Source: Nocardia takedensis NBRC 100417 (GTDB lineage: Bacteria; Actinomycetota; Actinomycetes; Mycobacteriales; Mycobacteriaceae). Taken from it: 34,890 bases of DNA. Position 1 is the first letter of the stretch. Each line of letters opens with the position of its first letter. Under the pieces are notes generated by a model, which was not told where the DNA came from, did no database searches, and saw nothing but the letters and a program-made list of their open reading frames with translations. The position numbers were made by a program, and so were the translations under genes. Positions 31,244 through 34,890 of the stretch are shown piece after piece. The DNA lies in contig NZ_BAGG01000252.1 in the NCBI RefSeq assembly GCF_000308695.1, positions 1-34,890 on the forward strand. The letters are read 5' to 3'.

Positions 31244-31256
31244 TGACATTTGTCAA
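31244..31256 (-). promoter_or_regulatory. TetR promoter-operator (TGACA-TT-TGTCA)
   Basis: TGACATTTGTCA (31244-31255) is an inverted repeat. On the minus strand, TTGACA (complement of 31251-31256) could be the -35 hexamer of the TetR-phosphotransferase unit. It overlaps the last codon and stop of the decayed TetR gene. The half-sites match those upstream of the ABC operon at 3676-3717, with different spacing. Confidence 0.5.
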
Positions 31257-31774
31257 CCGTGCGGGGTGGCCGGAGCGGGGTCCGCGCCGTCGGCCCGTTG
31301 GGCGAGCAGCGAGATCGTGATCCGCCGCACGAGTTGGGCTTCGGTGTCCGCATCGGTCGGCCACAGCAGCAGCGACAGGATGGAGCGGATCAGCCAGACC
31401 GCCGTCACCGGGTCGCGGGGCGAGATCTCGGCCAACTCCGAGGCGACCCCGATCAACGCGGGCGACTGCGCGACCGCGGTCGCCGTGCGCGCGCTGTGGC
31501 CGGACCGGATGAAGGCCATCACCACCGGGTCGGCGCGCACCTCCCGCAGCGCGACGGTGAGCGCCGTGGACAGCCGCTCGGCCCCGGCCAGACCGGTCAG
31601 CGAATCCTGGATGACGGCGAGCAGGCGACCCGCCGATCGCGCCAAGACGGTTTCGCGCAGGTGCGTCGCGCCGCCGGTGTGCCGGTAGACCGTGGCCCGC
31701 GAACAGTGTGCGTGGCGGGCGACGGCGTCGACATCGAAGGCGTCGAAGCCCTCGCGCACGATCAGATCCGCCGC
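31253..31774 (-). pseudogene. TetR family regulator lacking its 5' end
   Basis: The frame carries AADLIVREGFDAFDVDAVAR, then HAHCSRATVYRHTGGATHLR and a complete C-terminal domain ending near ISLLAQRADG. The first 15-20 residues that open every TetR protein (the basic lead and helix 1 start) are missing. Upstream of about 31775 the frame runs into sequence of the MFS gene and a stop at 31808-31810. A GTG at 31757 could start a 168-residue product, but this would lack HTH helix 1, so I treat it as a remnant. It and the MFS gene were once a divergent pair. Confidence 0.75.
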
Positions 31775-32636
31775 CGTGGCGCTGGTGGTGGCCTCGATGG
31801 CCGCGCTCTACACCGCGCTGGCCCCGATCGCGGTGGCCACCGGGGCCGACCACACCCAGACGGCCTGGATCGTCGACAGCTACACCTTGGTGCTGGCCTG
31901 CCTGGTCCTGCCCGCGGGCGCGCTCGGCGACCGCTTCGGCCGCAGGTTGCTGCTGCTGGTCGGCCTGGTGATCTTCGCGGCGGCCTGATCGGCTTGGTCG
32001 GTTCCGGCGTGCTGTTGCGGTGGTGGGCTTGGCAGTCGGTGTTCATCGGCATGGCCGCGGTGGACCGATCCGGCGATCCTCGTCGGATTCGCGGTCACCG
32101 CGATCGCCGCCGGCCTGTTCGTCGTGGTGGAACGGCGGGTGCGCGAACCACTGCTGGGCCTGCTGCTCATCACCGGGCAGCGCCCCGAGGACGGCTACGC
32201 CGGTTTCCTCGCGGCGCTGCTGGTCCTCAGCGTCGGCCTCGGCCTCGCGGCCGCGCCCGCCACCGCCGCCATCATGAACGACAGCCCGGCCGACAACCAC
32301 GGCGTGTCCGCGGCCGTCAACGACGCGGCGCGTGAGATCGGCGCGGCCATCGGCATCGCGATCAGCGGAACCGTGCTCGCCTCCGGCTACCGGGCGGGCA
32401 TCGACCCGGTCCTGCCGCGTCTGCCCGAACCCGTGCGCGGCCCGGTATCCCATTCCCTGGCCGCCACCACCGAATTCGCCGCGCAGGCAGGCCCCCAGGC
32501 CGATCCCGTCCTGGACCTGGCCCGCGTCGCCTTCGTCGACGGCATGCACCGCGCCGCGATCGTACTGGCCTGCATCAGCTTCGCCGGGGCGATCCTGCTC
32601 GGCGTCTGGGCTCCGGGCCCGCGCCGACGCCCCTGA
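31761..32636 (+). pseudogene. DHA2-type MFS efflux transporter, multiply broken
   Basis: Three pieces are seen. Piece one (31761-31988, frame 0) covers helices 1-3: ALYTALAPIAVATGADHTQT, then WIVDSYTLVLACLVLPAGAL and GDRFGRRLLLLVG, ending in a TGA. Piece two (about 31990-32055, frame 2) reads GLIGLVGSGVLLRWWAWQSV, the helix 5-6 region. Piece three (about 32058-32636, frame 0) reads WTDPAILVGFAVTAIAAGLF, then VVVERRVREPLL. It then jumps to the C-terminal helices (PATAAIMNDSPADNHGVSAA and on to a natural end). The 5' end, two internal segments and frame continuity are lost. It cannot make a working pump. Confidence 0.82.
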
Positions 32637-32655
32637 GATCGGCTTCCGTTGTGTC

Positions 32656-32829
32656 GAAGGCCCGGTCGAGGCGTTCGATCGGGCGTTCTGGTGTGCCACC
32701 GTTCTCCCCGCGCTGGCGATCCCGGTGTGTCTGCTCCTGCCCGGTCGTGCGCCGGTTCCGCGCCGACGGGTGGGCGTGCGCAACCCCTTGGGTGGGTTCT
32801 GCGCGGTCGTCGATTGCGGGATCGTTTAG
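32656..32829 (+). pseudogene. possible tail of a second MFS transporter
   Basis: The frame reads EAFDRAFWCATVLPALAIPV then CLLLPGRAPVPRRR, the usual last transmembrane helix and basic end of DHA2-type transporters, then runs on to a stop at 32827-32829. The first pump remnant already has its own last helix and end, so this is probably from another gene or a duplication. Confidence 0.5.
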
Positions 32830-32868
32830 TCAACGCCGACAACGGCACCCGAGCCTTAGGAAGACATC

Positions 32869-33201
32869 ATGAGCAACCGGAACCGCCTCCGCACCTCCGC
32901 GATCGCCTGCGCCGCGACGATCGTGGCACTGGGCAGCGCCGTGATCGGCGGCGCCGTCGCGACCGCCGACGCGGGCGCGGAGGGAACTTTCCTCGAGCAG
33001 ATCAGCCTGACCGACGCCACCCTGCCGGGGAAGACGCCCGCCGAGATGGTCACCGCGGGCTATGCGACCTGCGCCCATCTGCGCGGCGGCGTGACGGTGC
33101 TCGACGAGATCGCCGCGGTCGAGCAGGTGTACCAGTTCGGCCAGGGCACGCTGTTCGTCAGCGCGGCCACGACCAACCTGTGCCCGGATTTCGCGGGCTG
33201 A
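32869..33201 (+). CDS. DUF732 family secreted protein
   Basis: The 110-residue protein has a signal peptide (about 1-34, VIGGAVATADA). The DUF732 domain follows: a PGKTPAEMVTAGYATCAHLR segment with its first Cys, the helix VTVLDEIAAVEQVYQ, and GTLFVSAATTNLCPDFAG with the second Cys. The two cysteines probably pair. The family is typical of mycobacteria and Nocardia, small and exported, of unknown role. AGGAAG sits about six bases before the ATG. It stands alone downstream of the decayed transporter region. Confidence 0.88.
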   Translation: MSNRNRLRTSAIACAATIVALGSAVIGGAVATADAGAEGTFLEQISLTDATLPGKTPAEMVTAGYATCAHLRGGVTVLDEIAAVEQVYQFGQGTLFVSAATTNLCPDFAG

Positions 33202-33291
33202 TCCGACCACGCCGCAGGCGGTGAATCCGCCGGCCCGCGACCAATTGATTCGGTGGTGGCACAGCGTGATTCACCGCCTGCGCGGTTTCTG

Positions 33292-33816
33292 TCAGGCCGA
33301 GGCGTCGCTCGTGCCGACGAGTACCGCCCGCCCCAGCGTGTGCGGGATCATCGAGATGTTGAGCAGTGCGAGCCCCGCCCCCTCGGGCAGTTCCAGACGG
33401 TCCACCGACAGCGCCGTCACACAGACGAACAGACGGTGGATGCCGGTTCCGGGCGGCGGCGCGACACCCGAATAGGCCGCCTGCCCGAGATCGTTGGTCA
33501 GCGTGACGGCTCCGACCGGCAGATCGGCCCCTCCGCTCGCTCCCGCATCGCTTTCGATGCCCGCCGTGGTGGCGGGCACGTCCTTGACCGCCCAGTGCCA
33601 GAGTCCGCCCGGGATCGGCGCATCGGCGTCGAACGCGGTGACGACGAGGCTGCGGGTGCCCTCGGGCAGACCCGACCAGGCCAGCGCGGGCGAGCGATTC
33701 GCCCCGGTGTCGGTGTTGTAGCAGGCCGCGGGCAACGGTCCGCCGTTGTCGAAATCGTCGCTGCGCAAGTCGAACTCGGCGGCGGGAAAGGCCAGTGCGT
33801 AGGGCTGGTAGGTCAC
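33292..33816 (-). CDS. YbhB/YbcL (PEBP, Raf kinase inhibitor-like) family protein
   Basis: The 174-residue protein matches the bacterial phosphatidylethanolamine-binding-protein family. It has NRSPALAWSGLPEGTRSLVV, then the ligand-pocket motif AFDADAPIPGGLWHWAVKDV with Asp and His, then YSGVAPPPGTGIHRLFVCVT. It is cytoplasmic, with no signal peptide. Members bind small anionic or phospholipid-like ligands; bacterial roles are mostly unknown. The GTG at 33816 has AGGAGG about eight bases upstream. It is divergent from a MarR gene with 83 bases between, containing two palindromes that are very likely MarR sites. Confidence 0.9.
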   Translation of the reverse strand: MTYQPYALAFPAAEFDLRSDDFDNGGPLPAACYNTDTGANRSPALAWSGLPEGTRSLVVTAFDADAPIPGGLWHWAVKDVPATTAGIESDAGASGGADLPVGAVTLTNDLGQAAYSGVAPPPGTGIHRLFVCVTALSVDRLELPEGAGLALLNISMIPHTLGRAVLVGTSDASA

Positions 33817-33841
33817 TGCGGGGTCCTCCTGGACGGTGGTT

Positions 33842-33864
33842 GATATACAGCGTCGCTGTATATC
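33842..33864. promoter_or_regulatory. primary operator palindrome, 11-bp perfect arms
   Basis: GATATACAGCG (33842-33852) and CGCTGTATATC (33854-33864) flank a single T. It is a near-ideal dimer-binding palindrome in a divergent MarR promoter, and AT-rich compared with its surroundings. Confidence 0.85.
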
Positions 33865-33873
33865 TCGGAAAAG

Positions 33874-33888
33874 TACAGCGAGGCTGTA
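33874..33888. promoter_or_regulatory. secondary operator with the same half-site
   Basis: TACAGC (33874-33879) and GCTGTA (33883-33888) share the TACAGC/GCTGTA half-site with the main palindrome. The two centres are 28 bp apart. It directly abuts the TATAGT of the MarR promoter. Confidence 0.75.
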
Positions 33889-33900
33889 TAGTTTGTCCAG
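33887..33900 (+). promoter_or_regulatory. -10 element of a probably leaderless MarR transcript
   Basis: TATAGT at 33887-33892 ends seven bases before the GTG start codon at 33900, with no ribosome binding site between. Transcription would start at or next to the GTG, so the mRNA is predicted to be leaderless, a common situation in actinobacteria. Confidence 0.5.
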
Positions 33901-34331
33901 TGGACGATGCCGACTACTCCGTGGCCGACGCCGAGCGACTCCGTCTCGTCGTCGGACGGTTCGTGCGTTGCGTGAGAAGTGTCGACACGATGCCCGCGGG
34001 GCAAGCCGCGGTGCTCGGTCACCTGCGCCGGGACGGGCCGTTGGCGATCGTCGCGCTCGCGGACCGCGAAGGAGTCCGCCACCAGAGCATGGCCCGCACG
34101 GTGCGCCTGCTCGCGGACCAGGCCCTGGTGGACCTGCGTCCCGACCCCGCCGACAAGCGCCGCGTCCTGGTGGCCCTGTCGGAGGACGGCAGCGCGCGAC
34201 TCGACGACGAACGAACCAGCCGAGCCGACTGGATCGCCCGCGCGGCCCGGTCGGAACTGACCGATCGAGAACGCGCGGTCCTCAGACGCTTCCCCGCGGT
34301 CCTGGAGAAACTCCTCGCCGACGAAAAGTGA
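33900..34331 (+). CDS. MarR family transcriptional regulator
   Basis: The 143-residue protein has the MarR layout: N-terminal dimerisation helices, a winged HTH (about residues 40-95, LAIVALADREGVRHQSMART, then VRLLADQALVDLRPDPADKR) with the wing DPADKRRVLVALSEDG, and a C-terminal helix pair. The DxR wing motif is present as DKR. The GTG at 33900 is chosen because it lies just after a -10 element; earlier in-frame starts would run through the operators. It is divergent from the PEBP gene and almost certainly binds the two palindromes between them, controlling both. The inducing ligand is unknown. Confidence 0.9.
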   Translation: MDDADYSVADAERLRLVVGRFVRCVRSVDTMPAGQAAVLGHLRRDGPLAIVALADREGVRHQSMARTVRLLADQALVDLRPDPADKRRVLVALSEDGSARLDDERTSRADWIARAARSELTDRERAVLRRFPAVLEKLLADEK

Positions 34332-34381
34332 ATCGGGGCGCGTCGGCCGCGGGAGACCGATCCGGCCGTGGTCCGGAAAAG

Positions 34382-34435
34382 GGGCCGAGCCAACGCGTTC
34401 GCGCTCGATATCGCCTTCGAACGTCGGCTCGGCCC
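34382..34435. terminator. long-loop hairpin between convergent genes
   Basis: GGGCCGAGCC (34382-34391) pairs with GGCTCGGCCC (34426-34435). The stem extends inward by ACG/CGT across one mismatch. The loop is long (about 30 bases), so it may be a terminator between the MarR gene and the convergent gene, or a separate structure. Confidence 0.5.
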
Positions 34436-34492
34436 GAACTCGCGCGGCCTCCGATCGCGCAGTCCGGAGAGCCGGCGTGAAGTGCCTGCTGG

Positions 34493-34890
34493 TCAGGGAG
34501 TGACGGTTCCCCTCAGCACGGCTTCCAGATATTCGGGGGCGATCAACGTGCAGTAGTGCGTGCCCTTGAACTCGTCCGGGACGAGCGGAACGCTCGCCGG
34601 AACGAACAGTGATTTCGACGGCAGGTGCAGCACCCCCTCGGCGTCCACGGTGGCGACCGGGAACTCGGCCAGCCAGGCCGGTCCGGACAGCACCGGGGTG
34701 TCGGGGTCGACGACGATCCTGTCCGGCGGATACGGGGAGGTCGCCCGCTGGGTCTCGGTGAGCGTGCGCGCGACCAGGTCCAGCGTCGTCCGGGTGACGG
34801 TGGCGCAGTCGGCTTCGGGCCCGGCGATGTCGGGACCGTACTCGCGGGTGAGCCGATCGGCCGACGCGCCTTTGCAGCGCACCTGCTTAG
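34493..34890 (-). CDS. C-terminal part of an unidentified protein, cut by window edge
   Basis: The frame stays open to the end of the window (KQVRCKGASADRLTREYGPD at the edge) and ends at 34493, giving 131 visible residues with no start. It includes VLSGPAWLAEFPVATVDAEG and ends FKGTHYCTLIAPEYLEAVLR then GTVTP. The late GTHY within a closing helix is reminiscent of the catalytic-His region of alpha/beta hydrolases, but this is a weak impression. Codon bias supports a real gene. Confidence 0.7.
   Translation of the reverse strand, partial: KQVRCKGASADRLTREYGPDIAGPEADCATVTRTTLDLVARTLTETQRATSPYPPDRIVVDPDTPVLSGPAWLAEFPVATVDAEGVLHLPSKSLFVPASVPLVPDEFKGTHYCTLIAPEYLEAVLRGTVTP

Noticed and set aside
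1..34890. CRISPR arrays, tRNA/rRNA genes, phage-defence systems or large NRPS/PKS genes
   Set aside because: None seen: no regularly spaced identical repeats with spacers, no cloverleaf-like segments noticed by eye, and no nuclease, helicase, reverse transcriptase or multidomain synthase among the readable genes.

Overview
This is high-GC actinobacterial DNA with strong G/C bias at third codon positions, frequent GTG starts and many ATGA/GTGA stop-start overlaps. Small Ala-rich secreted proteins, a DUF732 protein, a TIGR03086 protein and PPOX, WYL and TetR families point to the mycolic-acid actinobacteria, most likely Nocardia. That placement is inference from gene content; no rRNA or tRNA is present to confirm it.

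Layout. (1) 1-3222: the tail of a gene, a polytopic membrane protein, then a TetR regulator translationally coupled to an SGNH hydrolase. (2) 3223-9334: a gap with repeats and a multi-site operator-like region, then one operon for a branched-chain-amino-acid-type ABC importer (lipoprotein binding protein, two ATPases, two permeases) coupled to a secreted protein of unknown function; a perfect 13-bp stem terminator closes it. (3) 9439-16207: DUF3754 membrane protein, small secreted proteins, a TesB-like thioesterase with a DUF427 protein, an unrecognised protein, a small conserved actinobacterial protein and a DUF418 membrane protein. (4) 16300-24426: a regulator-rich stretch with TetR, WYL/TIGR03086, DUF3592-like, PPOX, TetR/FAD-monooxygenase, another TetR, a stand-alone PucR-type HTH domain and an HpnE/phytoene-desaturase-like oxidoreductase. 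(5) 24457-27185: a glyoxalase-fold protein with a helical tail, and a DszC/SfnC-like flavoprotein followed by a TauD/TfdA dioxygenase that has lost its metal-binding HxD segment. (6) 27186-32829: an eroded zone holding an IS481-type transposase tail, a coding segment with no start codon, and a divergent TetR/DHA2-efflux pair whose shared 5' region has been deleted, followed by pieces of the pump and a possible second MFS tail. Intact genes here are a small membrane protein, a methyltransferase, and a TetR-phosphotransferase pair. (7) 32869-34890: a DUF732 protein, a PEBP-family protein and a divergent MarR regulator with two strong palindromes between them, then a gene cut by the window edge.

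No phage-defence locus, CRISPR array or classical biosynthetic cluster is visible. The most unusual material is regulatory architecture (the repeated TGACA/TGTCA sites and possible leader peptide before the ABC operon, and palindromes in most divergent regulator promoters) and signs of recent gene decay between about 25.3 and 32.8 kb.
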